From the NCBI RefSeq assembly GCF_016786215.1, contig NZ_JADOBG010000023.1:1-64000 (forward strand): 64,000 bases of DNA, written 5' to 3'. The DNA comes from Legionella bononiensis (GTDB lineage: Bacteria > Pseudomonadota > Gammaproteobacteria > Legionellales > Legionellaceae). The notes beneath the pieces are model-generated. The model was given only the letters and a program-made list of their open reading frames with translations, had not been told where the DNA came from and ran no database searches. The position numbers and the translations under genes were made by a program. This document shows, in pieces, positions 45,522 through 55,584 of the stretch. Numbering within the stretch: position 1 is the first letter of the stretch; each line of letters opens with the position of its first letter.

Positions 45522-45985
45522 AAATCCATCCTTAGTTTTTAATCATAATAATAGAGTTCGGGGTTGGCTTACTGCTGAAATTAAATCAATCTTCTCAAAA
45601 TTTCTGAGTAAAGAATAGAGTGGGCTGCTTTTAAATTTTGCTACTTCGGTTTCGTACAGGGTTGAAAACACGATTTGAAAGTAAAATCTGGAATGTTGTA
45701 TGTAATTCTGACATGATAATGTAACGAAAATCTATATAATTTCATGCAGTTTATTAGTGTAACAGTAGTTTCTCAATAAATTCGAGATGACGTTTACTGG
45801 GAATTATTGAAAGGTTACTTGAAAATCTCTATTTCCTTTGATTTATATAGTTGTTTCCATCTCATCCAAATTGAATCAATCCAAGTGAGTTTCGAAGAAA
45901 GAGATGTTTATGAAGGTGTAATCACCCCGATTAATTGATACAGACATGATTCATCAATGGTATTGAACATTACAGGAGTTTTAAC
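45522..45985. other. 464-bp intergenic region
   Basis: Between divergent genes. It contains a copy of the short repeat TTCGAGATGACGTTT at 45781-45795, matching 34-48 at 14 of 15 positions. Overlapping short ORFs have no support. AGGAG at about 45974 is the ribosome binding site of the next gene. Confidence 0.5.
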
Positions 45986-46222
45986 ATGCAAAGATATTTA
46001 ACCTATAAATACGGTCGCTGGTCACTATTGTTCGTGGTATTTGGACTTTTGGGTTGTCAATCACCCAATGTTGCGCCTCAATTAACACCAGAACAGTTGG
46101 CCGCTTATCATGTGACTCAGAATCAGGTGAATGAATGGAACGCAAATAATGCAGCTAATACTAATCCGAATGTTATTGCAAGTCTTGCTATTGTTGGTTG
46201 TGGACAAGTACCTCTGGCTTAA
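45986..46222 (+). CDS. Small lipoprotein
   Basis: 78 aa with ribosome binding site AGGAG. The signal peptide ends in a lipobox (GLLGC, Cys about 24), giving a mature lipoprotein of about 55 residues rich in Gln and Asn. The mature part contains TPEQLAAYHVTQNQVNEWNA. Function unknown. The next gene encodes a beta-barrel and may be co-transcribed. Confidence 0.75.
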   Translation: MQRYLTYKYGRWSLLFVVFGLLGCQSPNVAPQLTPEQLAAYHVTQNQVNEWNANNAANTNPNVIASLAIVGCGQVPLA

Positions 46223-46288
46223 GGATCTTCTATTTTGGGATTGGGCCGAGCAAAGCATATTTAGAATTAATTTTTATAAGGGAATGTA

Positions 46289-47269
46289 ATGAGAACCAAG
46301 ATATTTTTGACTGTTCTGATGTTATTCGTATCAACAGCGTATTCCAAAAATCAGGAGGTTGAATCAACGACTGGTGTTAAGACTAAGCAGGAAATAGAAC
46401 AGTTAATTCAACTCTACTTAAAGCCCAAAGGGGTTTTAAATACCTCTTATGATGAATTTAAATTCTCTTCTTATCAAGGGGCTGCATTCAATCATTATTC
46501 AGGTCATAGCAATTTTATATCTGCTGGTGCAGACAATCTGAACTTCTATAATTTCTATTGGGGAATCAATGCATACAACATCACTACCAATACGAATACA
46601 ACCTCAAGATTGACTAATGATTTAAGTCAAAGTCACGGTTCTATTGAGGATAATGGAGTGTTTTTACATGTGATGAAGCAGGTTGTTTTTCCCGTATTTG
46701 TTGATGTATTTGCCAGTTTTGGCAGGGATCGATTCAAGCAAACTAATACAGTGAATGGAGATACGGATAATCCTGTCATTGGCCGAGCTCATTATTACGG
46801 TCATGACAGCACAGTTGGGGTGCGAACATTTTTTGGACAGTCTTATAATTCACTGTATTTACAAGGTTATTTAACTTATTTTTACAGCAGTTTTTATCAA
46901 CCAAATTTTATTTTTGAGTACCCAGTCGATAATGTTTCTGTTCCATCCTTGACTTCAAAAGTAGGTACTTTAATAGAGCATGCACGTTTGTACTATCAAG
47001 TGAATGAGCATTTTTCTCCCTTTGTCAGCGGAAGCTTGATTCAGATAACAAGCCGTTCATTCAGCAGACCCATCGTTGATCAAAACCTTGCCGCTGTCTC
47101 GGCACTTCCGCAATTGCTTCTGGCTAAAAATGGGTACAATTATGGCGTTGGAGTGGACTATCACTATAAGTCCGTCCGTATAACACCATCGTATGTGCAT
47201 ACAGTACGCGGCAATACCTACTCTGATAATTATGTGGGTGTTAATTTTGAATTAACTGGTTTGGGTTGA
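46289..47269 (+). CDS. Predicted outer membrane beta-barrel protein
   Basis: 326 aa with a signal peptide (MRTKIFLTVLMLFVSTAYS) and a Tyr/Phe/Ser-rich alternating strand pattern (YYGHDSTVGVRTFFGQSYNS, YLTYFYSSFYQP). It ends VGVNFELTGLG. The pattern resembles an autotransporter-type or surface beta-barrel. It is not homologous by eye to the MOMP family and I recognise no named family. GGGA lies before the ATG. It may form a unit with the lipoprotein gene before it. Confidence 0.7.
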   Translation: MRTKIFLTVLMLFVSTAYSKNQEVESTTGVKTKQEIEQLIQLYLKPKGVLNTSYDEFKFSSYQGAAFNHYSGHSNFISAGADNLNFYNFYWGINAYNITTNTNTTSRLTNDLSQSHGSIEDNGVFLHVMKQVVFPVFVDVFASFGRDRFKQTNTVNGDTDNPVIGRAHYYGHDSTVGVRTFFGQSYNSLYLQGYLTYFYSSFYQPNFIFEYPVDNVSVPSLTSKVGTLIEHARLYYQVNEHFSPFVSGSLIQITSRSFSRPIVDQNLAAVSALPQLLLAKNGYNYGVGVDYHYKSVRITPSYVHTVRGNTYSDNYVGVNFELTGLG

Positions 47270-47423
47270 TTCAGTGATAATGCGAGTTTGATACGATAAA
47301 TCATATATTAGTTCTACAAGGGTTTGGCTTAAAAATTACGTAGACGCCTATTGGGTATATTGATATTATGCGGTGAAAATTCGAGTTCAGGAATATTAAT
47401 AATAACAAGGAGTTTTGGTGATT

Positions 47424-48533
47424 ATGTTGCATAAAGTTAAGAAGGCCGGTCTTGTAAGTTTAATAATGGTTAATAGTTCATTATCATTTGCTGGGGTCAT
47501 GGGTGAAGTCCAGGATGACAGTAAACGCTTTTTTGGCTATGTGGCGCCAATTTACGGATCATTAAGTGATGAAGGTATAAATAGAATGCCATATGCGGAA
47601 ACGAATACCGGTGGTGCAATAACAGAACATATGATGAATCCTGATTCACGTTGGGGCTATAGTTTAGGTTTGGGTTATCAATTTGGTCCAGAAAAAGGCC
47701 ATGATGTGGTATTAAGTTATACCAATTTAAAAAATCGAGGTACAGACGCTGCTGTTGTCACCAGTGAAAGCGATGTGTTGGTTAATCGATTGAGCCAGAT
47801 TGTACAATCTGAATTTGATGTTCGCGATTCTATTGCTTCATCAGGTGGTAAGGATATGGTAGGACCCTCGAGCGCAGTGGTGAACTCATATTATGACTAT
47901 CAAACTGCTGATTTAATAACGCATCGAAATTTTTTAAGTGGATTTTTGAACTATGTCCATTTTTCTCGTTACTACGGTATTAAAGCATCAGAGTTTAAAA
48001 AGGGGTTTTCTGCCCAATATGTTGGAAATTTGGTGTCAATTGCTCCTCCGCTTTTTAATCCAACAATTCAACCAATGACAAACCAAATCGATTATGAAGC
48101 GAAATATTTCGGAATTGGTCCTCGTATTGGAATGGGCGCAGCATGGGATTTAAATCGATTTTTTAGCCTTGTTGGCGATGTTTCTGCCTCTTTATTGGGC
48201 GGATCCTATAAGACCACCTGGAACGAAGCATTGATTACTACAACAGATGCGTCTATTCCTAAAGTGCCAAGAACTGGTAGATTCAGTTTTACCCAGAATA
48301 GCAATAACAGATTATGGTCATCATTAGTTATTGGTTCCAATTTGGCGATTGCAACACATTTTGATTTAAAAAATGGCAGTTCTGTAGGTGTTCAGGGTGG
48401 TATTAATACAGAGCAATATTGGACGACTACTGCACCTGATTCAATTCGTAGCAGCAATACCTCTAATAATATTTATTTTAATCAGCGAATAGCAGTTCGT
48501 GATGTATTCATTAAACTTAGTTACTTAGCTTAA
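47424..48533 (+). CDS. MOMP-related outer membrane porin
   Basis: 369 aa from the ATG at 47424 (a GTG at 47418 is closer to AAGGAG and also possible). Signal peptide ends FAG and is followed by GVMGEV, recalling the GTMGPV of MOMP. The segment YFGIGPRIGMGAAWDLNRFF followed by SLVGDVSASLLGG lines up with the conserved [13 protein letters not shown]...ATAILVGTS of the MOMP genes. It lacks the [10 protein letters not shown] motif. A diverged sixth MOMP-like gene outside the array. A hairpin (GGCATGATTT/AAATCATGCC, 48544-48575) follows. Confidence 0.82.
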   Translation: MLHKVKKAGLVSLIMVNSSLSFAGVMGEVQDDSKRFFGYVAPIYGSLSDEGINRMPYAETNTGGAITEHMMNPDSRWGYSLGLGYQFGPEKGHDVVLSYTNLKNRGTDAAVVTSESDVLVNRLSQIVQSEFDVRDSIASSGGKDMVGPSSAVVNSYYDYQTADLITHRNFLSGFLNYVHFSRYYGIKASEFKKGFSAQYVGNLVSIAPPLFNPTIQPMTNQIDYEAKYFGIGPRIGMGAAWDLNRFFSLVGDVSASLLGGSYKTTWNEALITTTDASIPKVPRTGRFSFTQNSNNRLWSSLVIGSNLAIATHFDLKNGSSVGVQGGINTEQYWTTTAPDSIRSSNTSNNIYFNQRIAVRDVFIKLSYLA

Positions 48534-48543
48534 TCATTTTGGG

Positions 48544-48575
48544 GGCATGATTTGAAATCATTTTTAAATCATGCC
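48544..48575 (+). terminator. Hairpin after MOMP-related porin gene
   Basis: GGCATGATTT (48544-48553) and AAATCATGCC (48566-48575) form a perfect 10-bp stem 10 bases after the stop. No proper U-tract follows. Confidence 0.55.
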
Positions 48576-48708
48576 AATAGTTTTATGGTATTTTGCTAGT
48601 GTTTATCCATAGGATAAACGATATTTTTGAAAGTGTATCAGGGAAGTTCTTTCCCGATGATGCAGTTTTTTTTTAGTATTAAGTTAATGGTGTTGTGGAG
48701 GTCGTATC

Positions 48709-49539
48709 ATGCTTGTGAGTCCGTTAGATCATGCCCATGTGCCCAGTTCTATTAACCCATCTTCTAAGGGAATTCACCCTACAGCCTTAATCGCTCCAGG
48801 AGCAAAAATTGGTTCTGATGTCACTATTGGTCCTTATTCAATAATTGGTGAACATGTCCGAATTGGCCAAGGAACAACGATTGCTTCTCATGTTACGATT
48901 GAAGGTTGGACTCAAATTGGTGAACGGAATTATATTGGTATTGGTTCCATTATAGGCGGCATTCCTCAAGACCTTAAATTTAAAGGTGAAATCAGTAAGG
49001 TATTTATTGGCAATGATAATGTTATTAGAGAATATGTTACGATAAACCGTGGAACGGCCGGGGGTGGTGGTGAAACATTTATTGGTAATAGTAATGTTTT
49101 TATGACCTATGTTCATGTTGCTCATGATGTTTCCGTTGGAAATAATAATATTTTTTCTAATTCCTCAGGGATTGCAGGTCATGTAGTCATTGAAGATAAC
49201 GTAACTGTAGGTGCCTTTTCCGTTCTTCATCAATTCATCAAATTAGGGCGAATGTCGATGATAGGAGCACTTAGTTTGATAACTAAAGACGTTACACCAT
49301 TTGCTTTGGTTTCAGGTAATCCTGCGAAACGATATGGGCTTAATATAGAGCGACTTCGCCGCAGTGGATATAATCCCGAAGCACGAATTGCGATACAACG
49401 TGCTTATAAGATACTGTTTCATAAGGGATTTTCTATGAAAAAAGCGATTGAGCAGCTTGAGTGCGAATTTCCTGAAAACCTGGATATTCAATACCTTATC
49501 CAATTTCTTCATAATTCAACACGAGGTATCTATCGTTAA
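48709..49539 (+). CDS. lpxA: UDP-N-acetylglucosamine acyltransferase (LpxA)
   Basis: 276 aa, about 14 residues longer than E. coli LpxA because of an N-terminal extension before [13 protein letters not shown]. Left-handed beta-helix hexapeptide repeats fill residues 20-200. The catalytic His is in [12 protein letters not shown] (second His) and the C-terminal helical domain is present. It adds the first 3-hydroxyacyl chain to UDP-GlcNAc for lipid A. GGAGG precedes the ATG. It is followed by lpxD after 20 bases, and there is no fabZ between them, unlike the usual lpxD-fabZ-lpxA order. Confidence 0.93.
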   Translation: MLVSPLDHAHVPSSINPSSKGIHPTALIAPGAKIGSDVTIGPYSIIGEHVRIGQGTTIASHVTIEGWTQIGERNYIGIGSIIGGIPQDLKFKGEISKVFIGNDNVIREYVTINRGTAGGGGETFIGNSNVFMTYVHVAHDVSVGNNNIFSNSSGIAGHVVIEDNVTVGAFSVLHQFIKLGRMSMIGALSLITKDVTPFALVSGNPAKRYGLNIERLRRSGYNPEARIAIQRAYKILFHKGFSMKKAIEQLECEFPENLDIQYLIQFLHNSTRGIYR

Positions 49540-49559
49540 TTTTACTGATAAGGATTTTT

Positions 49560-50591
49560 ATGATTTCTCATCGATTCTCCATTCCTCGTGGACCCTTCAG
49601 TCTATCCGAACTGGCTGAGATTTCAGGATCTGTTTTGTTAAATGAATCCGAAGGTTCATTTATGGTTTCTGATATTACAACGCTTGCCGATGCTCAATCG
49701 ACTAGCTTGGCGATGTTGCATCAAAAAAAATATGTGAAGGCTTTAAAACACTCGCAAGCTGGGGCGTGTATACTCGCTCCCGAACACAAAGAGCATGCTC
49801 CGGAACACATGCATTTATTGCTGCATAAAAATCCCTACAAAGCTTATGCCTTGATTGCTCAGATATTTTATCCCTTTGAACAAATTCAGCGTTTTATTGC
49901 ACCAACAGCCTATGTTTCATCAAGTGCCGTAATTGGCAATGATTGCCAAATTGAACATGGTGCCTATATTGGCGATAGAGTTCGTATTGGCGCGCGTTGT
50001 AAAATTGGGGTTAATTCATACATCGGAGAAGGTGTTATCCTGGGAGATGATTGCCGAATCGAAAGTAATGTCTCCATAAGCAATACCATTATGGGGAATC
50101 AAGTCATCGTTTACCCTGGTGCACGCATTGGGCAAGATGGTTTTGGCTTTGCAAGTGATGCAGATGGACATTATAAAATTCCTCATAGAGGTGGGGTGAT
50201 TATAGGTAATGATGTTGAAATTGGAGCTAATACCTGCATTGACAGGGGATCACTCGATAATACCGTTATTGGTGATTGTTGTCGTTTGGATAATCTGATC
50301 CAGATAGGACATAACGTTAAAGTGGGACGAGGTTCGATTATTGTTGCTCAGGTAGGTATTGCGGGTAGTACGGAGTTAGGTGAGTGGGTCACCTTATCGG
50401 GTCAGGTTGGTGTAATTGGTCATTTAAATATAGGCAAAAAAGCAACAATTCTGGCAGGAAGCATGGTATTTAAAGATGTCGCACCTGGGGCTAGAATGGG
50501 TGGTTTTCCTGCAATGCCCTCACGGGATTGGTTAAGGCAGGTTTATTCATTTAAAAAAGATTCAGGCAGAGGCAACGGCAAGAATCTTTAG
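49560..50591 (+). CDS. lpxD: UDP-3-O-acylglucosamine N-acyltransferase (LpxD)
   Basis: 343 aa. An N-terminal uridine-binding domain (about 1-100), a hexapeptide-repeat beta-helix (about 105-310) and a C-terminal helix. The catalytic His is in [14 protein letters not shown]. It adds the second (N-linked) acyl chain in lipid A synthesis. It follows lpxA and runs into the convergent lpxB gene, overlapping its 3' end by 30 bases. Confidence 0.94.
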   Translation: MISHRFSIPRGPFSLSELAEISGSVLLNESEGSFMVSDITTLADAQSTSLAMLHQKKYVKALKHSQAGACILAPEHKEHAPEHMHLLLHKNPYKAYALIAQIFYPFEQIQRFIAPTAYVSSSAVIGNDCQIEHGAYIGDRVRIGARCKIGVNSYIGEGVILGDDCRIESNVSISNTIMGNQVIVYPGARIGQDGFGFASDADGHYKIPHRGGVIIGNDVEIGANTCIDRGSLDNTVIGDCCRLDNLIQIGHNVKVGRGSIIVAQVGIAGSTELGEWVTLSGQVGVIGHLNIGKKATILAGSMVFKDVAPGARMGGFPAMPSRDWLRQVYSFKKDSGRGNGKNL

Positions 50592-51719
50592 AACCGCTAA
50601 AGCTGCCTTTTCACTGGCATTTTGGCGCAATTTTTTGTGAATTTCTCTGAATTGCTGGATTAATTGATCCTGTTCTGGTGTTTGGAGTAAATGCAGAACC
50701 TGTTGGGCGATGGGGTGTGCAAGTGCTTTTGTTTGAAGATATTCAGGAACCAGCTCGCGATTAGCTAATAAATTGGGCAGAGAAATAAAGGGTATTTTAA
50801 GCTGAGGCGCAATAAGAGCATGGGTAAGAGCCCCCCATTTAAATGCTACAACCATTGGTTTCTTCAACAGCATTGCCTCCAGAGTTGTTGTGCCGGATTT
50901 TGCTAATACCACATCTGCTGCAGCCATTACTTCTCGAGAACTTTGAGTGGTTATCTGGACATTAACCTTTATACCCGTGTTGTCCAGTTGCTTTTGAAAT
51001 ATATCGCGTAAATTTGAATTGGCTAATGGCACCATAAATTGAACCTGTTGGTTTTGTAAACTGATTTCTTGCATGACATCAAGAAACAATGGCCCCATAT
51101 ATTTTATTTCACCCGCCCTGCTGCCGGGTAATACGGCAATGTGTTTGTCCTGGGAATTTAAGCCTAGTTGAATTTTTTTATGCCTCGTATCCATTTCCAT
51201 CTCAATCTCATCAGCCAGTGGATGGCCAACAAATTGAGCGGGTACATCAAAACGTTGATAAAACTCTTCTTCAAAAGGAAAAAGGGTGAGAATCATGTCA
51301 ATCGTTTTTTTAATGTGATAGACCCTCTTTTGCCGCCACGCCCAAACTTTAGGACTGACGTATTGTACGGTCTTTACGCCTCTTGGCTTTAGGTTTTTTG
51401 CAAGCCATAAATTGAAATTGGAATAATCGATACCTATAAAAATATCAGGTGGATTGAGTATCCATTGATTGAGTAGTTGTTGCCTTATTCTATAAAGCTC
51501 TGGATAACGCTTGAGCACATCTCCTATCCCCATAACGGACAAGCGTTCCATATTGACGAAGGATTGCATTCCTTCCTTAATCATTTGCGTGCCCCCTATA
51601 CCCTCAAATACTAATGGCACGTCATGTTTTTTTAATTCCCGGATTAAACCGGCTCCGAGCAGATCTCCTGATGGCTCTCCAGCTATTATTGCAATTCGTA
51701 AAGGACGCTTTAAACTCAC
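50562..51719 (-). CDS. lpxB: Lipid-A-disaccharide synthase (LpxB)
   Basis: 385 aa, GT19 family. Typical segments are [15 protein letters not shown] at the N-terminus, [14 protein letters not shown] in the middle, FVGHPLADE and [18 protein letters not shown], and the C-terminal [14 protein letters not shown] nucleotide site. It joins two acylated sugars to form the lipid A disaccharide. It is on the opposite strand from lpxA-lpxD, convergent and overlapping lpxD by 30 bases, instead of being in one operon. Confidence 0.94.
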   Translation of the reverse strand: MSLKRPLRIAIIAGEPSGDLLGAGLIRELKKHDVPLVFEGIGGTQMIKEGMQSFVNMERLSVMGIGDVLKRYPELYRIRQQLLNQWILNPPDIFIGIDYSNFNLWLAKNLKPRGVKTVQYVSPKVWAWRQKRVYHIKKTIDMILTLFPFEEEFYQRFDVPAQFVGHPLADEIEMEMDTRHKKIQLGLNSQDKHIAVLPGSRAGEIKYMGPLFLDVMQEISLQNQQVQFMVPLANSNLRDIFQKQLDNTGIKVNVQITTQSSREVMAAADVVLAKSGTTTLEAMLLKKPMVVAFKWGALTHALIAPQLKIPFISLPNLLANRELVPEYLQTKALAHPIAQQVLHLLQTPEQDQLIQQFREIHKKLRQNASEKAALAVLKILAVASA

Positions 51720-51854
51720 TTTTATCCTGGATTTATTGAATGGTTCAATGCGAGGGATGTTAGCTCAAATGCAAGTCAATGACCAAGTACTATTTTACTT
51801 TGGAATTCACTGCTTGTAGACTGCCTTCCTAGCCAGATTTTTTTCACTTAATCA

Positions 51855-52733
51855 ATGAACTGGCCAGTCTGGATGCATAATAGGATAAAATATTCTATGG
51901 TCAAATTAACTCGTGATTTGAAGACACTTCCCGTGACATTGATGGGCTGGATAGTCTATTTACTTATTCCATTCAAAAAGAGCATTGCCCAAAAAAATAT
52001 AGAGCGAGTTTTTGAACACTCAATTAGTTCTCAAGAAAAAAAACGCCTGGTCATCGCTTATTATTCGCATCTGATGACCAGTATAAAGGAATTGATTTTA
52101 TATGCTTTCGTCAGTAAAAAACGTTTGGAGCAGCGAATAACAATAATAGGTATGGAGCATTTATATAACGCAATGAACCAAGGTAAAGGGGTGCTTGTAC
52201 TCACCGGGCACTTTGGAAGTTGGGAATTTTCTCCTTTGTTTTTTCTGGATAAAGTTGAGGGTAATAAAGACCTATTTTATTGCATCAGAAAGTCATTGCG
52301 GTTTGCATTTTTGGATAGTATTTTTTTACGTCGTTATGAAGCGGTTGGTTTTAAGCTTATTAATAAAAAAAATGCCATTAGGGAAGTGTGTAAAGTATTA
52401 CAGAAGGGAGGGGTCGTATTTGTTCCATTCGATCTACGACCATCTTATAAAGACAATAATAAACTACTGACGAACTTTTTAGGTCAAAATACAAGTACTT
52501 ATACTAGTCTGGCATACCTGGCAGAGCGTTATAATTCTCCCGTATTATCAGCAAGCTACTACCGTATTAATAAAAAACAGCATGTGAATCAATTTCATCC
52601 TGAAATTCAAAGACATACGAGTGTAGATAAGCAGGATGCGCTCCTGAAAAATACTCAAAATTACAATAAACGGCTTGAAGAAATGGTACTAGAACATCCT
52701 GAGCAATGGCTTTGGTCTTATAAGCGTTGGTAA
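51855..52733 (+). CDS. LpxL/HtrB-family lauroyl-type acyltransferase, first copy
   Basis: 292 aa as given; no clear ribosome binding site, and ATGs at 51873 and 51897 are alternatives. An N-terminal membrane segment is followed by the acyltransferase motif HFGSWEF (HX4E) in GVLVLTGHFGSWEFSP and a later VPFDLRPSYKDNN. The C-terminal EHPEQWLWSYKRW is typical of the LpxL/LpxM (BacA-type lipid A) family. It adds a secondary acyl chain to lipid A or a related lipid. The next gene is a related acyltransferase in tandem. Confidence 0.88.
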   Translation: MNWPVWMHNRIKYSMVKLTRDLKTLPVTLMGWIVYLLIPFKKSIAQKNIERVFEHSISSQEKKRLVIAYYSHLMTSIKELILYAFVSKKRLEQRITIIGMEHLYNAMNQGKGVLVLTGHFGSWEFSPLFFLDKVEGNKDLFYCIRKSLRFAFLDSIFLRRYEAVGFKLINKKNAIREVCKVLQKGGVVFVPFDLRPSYKDNNKLLTNFLGQNTSTYTSLAYLAERYNSPVLSASYYRINKKQHVNQFHPEIQRHTSVDKQDALLKNTQNYNKRLEEMVLEHPEQWLWSYKRW

Positions 52734-52749
52734 TTTTTAAGGCATGGTA

Positions 52750-53583
52750 ATGACTGACAACACTTTTTCCAATCTTCGTATTACTATCTGGGGGCGATTA
52801 ATGCATCGAGTGTTCCCTTTGAGAAAAAACATCATTATCAACAACATAGATCGGGTTTTTAAAGATAAAGCTACTTCATTTGAAAAGACCAGATTGCTTA
52901 AAGCGTTCTATTCTCATCTGGCTATAGTCCTTAAGGATATCCTGCTTGTGGGATGGCTGAGTACGGACAGTATGAAACGTAGAGTGGAAGTTCGTGGCAT
53001 GGAGCATTTCTTAAAGGCAGTGAACCAGAATAAAGGGGTGTTAATATTATCCGGTCATCTGGGCAGCTGGGAGTTGGCTGTGCCCTCAGGTATTCATCAT
53101 TTAGATACATTGATTGATAAAATACATATTATTAGACGCCCTATTCGTAAGAAATGGTTAGAGCATTTGATATTTCAACGCTTCCAAAGATGGAACATTA
53201 AATTGATCAGTAGCATTAACGCCCCAAAAATGGTCAGTCGCGCACTTAAAAATAAGGAGATCGTACTCTATTTATTCGATCAGCATACCAGTATAGAAAA
53301 AAATTCTGGTTTAGCGGTTGATTTTTTTAATGTCAAAGCAGGGACTTATCGCAGCCTGGCTGTTTTTGCATCTAAATACGACAGTCCTGTAGTGCCTTTA
53401 TCCTGCTATCGAGTAGGAAAAGGGAAACATGTCATTGAGTTTTTCCCTGCGCTTGAATGGCAGGAACATCCAGACAACGCTCAGGCCATATATAATAATA
53501 CAGTGATTTACAATCAAATCCTGGAACAAATGATATTGGCTCATCCTGAACAATGGTGGTGGGTGCACCGCAGATGGAAATTA
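52750..53583 (+). CDS. LpxL/HtrB-family acyltransferase, second copy
   Basis: 277 aa from the ATG at 52750, which has AAGG seven bases upstream (52744 is too close). It shows the same plan as its neighbour: HLGSWELA (HX4E), LYLFDQHTSIEKNSG and AHPEQWWWVHRRW at the end. The pair is clearly related by duplication but not nearly identical, so they may add different chains or positions. They lie next to lpxB and a transporter gene, suggesting a locus for lipid A modification. Confidence 0.88.
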
Positions 53584-53677
53584 TAAATAATTAGTTTAAT
53601 AGATCTCGCTAACAATAATGAGTTCAAAGAAATTATCAATTCAGTACTATAATCATTTCATAATCAATCTATAGATT

Positions 53678-53760
53678 GGTTGTGTTAACAAATCCTATTT
53701 CGAGGTTCCCCGACTAGTTCGCGGGGCGTTGTAAATAAATTGATGAATTGTTAACACACC
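53678..53760. repeat. MITE-like palindrome with TGTGTTAACAA ends
   Basis: GGTTGTGTTAACAAATC (53678-53694) and its inverted near-copy GAATTGTTAACACACC (53745-53760) enclose a central GC-rich hairpin (CCCCG...CGGGG, about 53709-53727). The unit of about 83 bp has no ORF. It lies between an acyltransferase gene and an MFS gene. Confidence 0.55.
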
Positions 53761-53805
53761 TGAGTATATCTGTAATTTCAAGTTAATATAATTTAAGGCC
53801 ATTCA

Positions 53806-55002
53806 ATGTCTAAGACGATACAGGGATTGATTGTTTGGTTTATTTCTACATTATTTGTTATCTATGCCTTTTGCCTTAATACGGCGGGTGCCGTATTTTC
53901 GGAGTCGATCAAGTCAGCACTGCATCTCTCAGATATGGGCGTTTCGTTTGCTGCCGGATCGTTTATTCTTGGATTTGCCTGCATGCAAATTCCAGCGGGT
54001 TATCTTCTTGATCGCTATAATGCTCGATTTATAGTGAGCAGTGCTTTATTTTTGGTTGCTTCAGGAAACGTAGCCATTTCATTTTCTACTAATATCTATA
54101 CTTATTGTCTGGCTAATCTTATTCAAGGCATGGGGGCATCTTTTGATTTCATCGCCGCGAGTATTCTTGTGGCTCAGTGGTTTCCCCGCAATATGTTTCC
54201 TATTTTAACCGGTCTGATTGAAACCTTGGCCTTTATTGCCAGTGGCCTGATTCATTATTTTTTAATGATTAAATTACAGACGTACTCCTGGAATCAAATT
54301 TATCAATATTTTTCAATTTATGGATATTGTTTGTTTGCTTTGGCACTGTTTTGGGTAAAAACTCCGGAGGATTTTCAATTCGCGAGCAAGATTTCTTTAA
54401 AAGGTTCATTAACTATCGTCTGTAAAAATGGACAAATCTGGTTATGTGCTTTTTCTGCTGCAACCTCTTTTGGCATTTTGTTGGCATATGGTGGTCTTTG
54501 GTATTTGCCTATTCAGGAATATTATTCAGTAAACAGCAGTACAGCAGTTTTAATTGGTGGAATGGTCTTTTTTGGAGTTGGGGTGGGTACTCCTTTGCTG
54601 GGTTGGATCTCCAATCGTATTAAATCAAGAAAACTGGTTCTGCATCTTACTTTGGTAATGGGTACTATGGGTTTGCTGATGGCGGTATATCTACCTCATT
54701 ATAGGATTAATAATTATTATATAATTGAAGCGGTATCCTTTTTTACCGGTTTTATGCTTTCAGGATCCATGTTGATTTATACCATGGTGAGCGAAATGTC
54801 TTCGAACAGTACTCGTGGTATTGCCATCAGTATTACTAATTCCTCAGTATTTTTATTTAATACACTATTATTATTTGTTCCGTATTTCTTTATAACCAAA
54901 GAATCGCCTCATTTTTATACCTTTTTATGGGTATTACCGTTTTGTGCCATTGTTTCTATTATGTTGTCTTACTTTATTAAAGAGACTTATCGTGCGGATT
55001 AA
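53806..55002 (+). CDS. MFS transporter
   Basis: 398 aa with about 12 membrane helices. The first loop has the MFS-type GYLLDRYNARFIV, the loop 2-3 motif. The fold is that of a small-solute symporter or exporter (PNaS/DHA type). In Legionella the Pht and related families transport amino acids and metabolites, but the substrate cannot be told here. No regulator is next to it. Confidence 0.82.
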   Translation: MSKTIQGLIVWFISTLFVIYAFCLNTAGAVFSESIKSALHLSDMGVSFAAGSFILGFACMQIPAGYLLDRYNARFIVSSALFLVASGNVAISFSTNIYTYCLANLIQGMGASFDFIAASILVAQWFPRNMFPILTGLIETLAFIASGLIHYFLMIKLQTYSWNQIYQYFSIYGYCLFALALFWVKTPEDFQFASKISLKGSLTIVCKNGQIWLCAFSAATSFGILLAYGGLWYLPIQEYYSVNSSTAVLIGGMVFFGVGVGTPLLGWISNRIKSRKLVLHLTLVMGTMGLLMAVYLPHYRINNYYIIEAVSFFTGFMLSGSMLIYTMVSEMSSNSTRGIAISITNSSVFLFNTLLLFVPYFFITKESPHFYTFLWVLPFCAIVSIMLSYFIKETYRAD

Positions 55003-55129
55003 ATGATTAAAGTGCTGCGGTAAGAAAGTTGTTGCTTAGTGTGGTTAATTATTGATTTTTAAACTATATTAATTGCGGAAGTACAAATTATTTCAGTTTC
55101 AATTTATTAACTTATGCAGGAAGCTAATT

Positions 55130-55378
55130 ATGAACAATATAAAATTTTTGAAGTGGGGATGTGCTGTTGCTTTAATTTTAGGTTTGTCAGGTTGCTATAT
55201 GGATGGACAAAGCGCTCAAGAGTCAACTTATTCAACTGCAAACTCAACCCCCAGCAATCAATCTGCTACAGGTGCGCCACAAGCCAAACAAAAAACTTAT
55301 GCATCTAAAGAGCCTACCCAAAAAGCCACTCCAGGCCCTAAACAAACTGCCGCACCACAATTGCCTGTCATTCAGTAA
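55130..55378 (+). CDS. Small lipoprotein (Pro/Gln/Lys rich)
   Basis: 82 aa from the ATG at 55130 with GGAAG upstream; a reading from 55073 includes the untranslated leader. Signal peptide with lipobox GLSGC (Cys about 23), then a low-complexity mature part rich in Ser, Gln, Ala, Pro and Lys (for example KEPTQKATPGPKQTAAP). It looks like an unstructured periplasmic linker lipoprotein. Function unknown. A strong hairpin follows. Confidence 0.72.
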   Translation: MNNIKFLKWGCAVALILGLSGCYMDGQSAQESTYSTANSTPSNQSATGAPQAKQKTYASKEPTQKATPGPKQTAAPQLPVIQ

Positions 55379-55396
55379 TTAAGTCATTTTCATCAG

Positions 55397-55430
55397 ATTC
55401 CCTCTTATTTTCAATAAGATAAGAGGGAAT
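55397..55430 (+). terminator. Hairpin terminator after small lipoprotein gene
   Basis: ATTCCCTCTTAT (55397-55408) and ATAAGAGGGAAT (55419-55430) pair perfectly over 12 bases. AT-rich sequence (ATCTTAATCC) follows. Confidence 0.7.
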
Positions 55431-55584
55431 ATCTTAATCCAATCGCTCACTGGAAATATTTGAATTATGAACTAGTATTTATCATGAGAACTGTTCTTTA
55501 TTTAGTTAATCAATTCAAATTCTAGTCGCAAGTGTTGGCTTTATTGGGCTTGTATTGATTACTCATACACAGGGAGTAGTTAAG

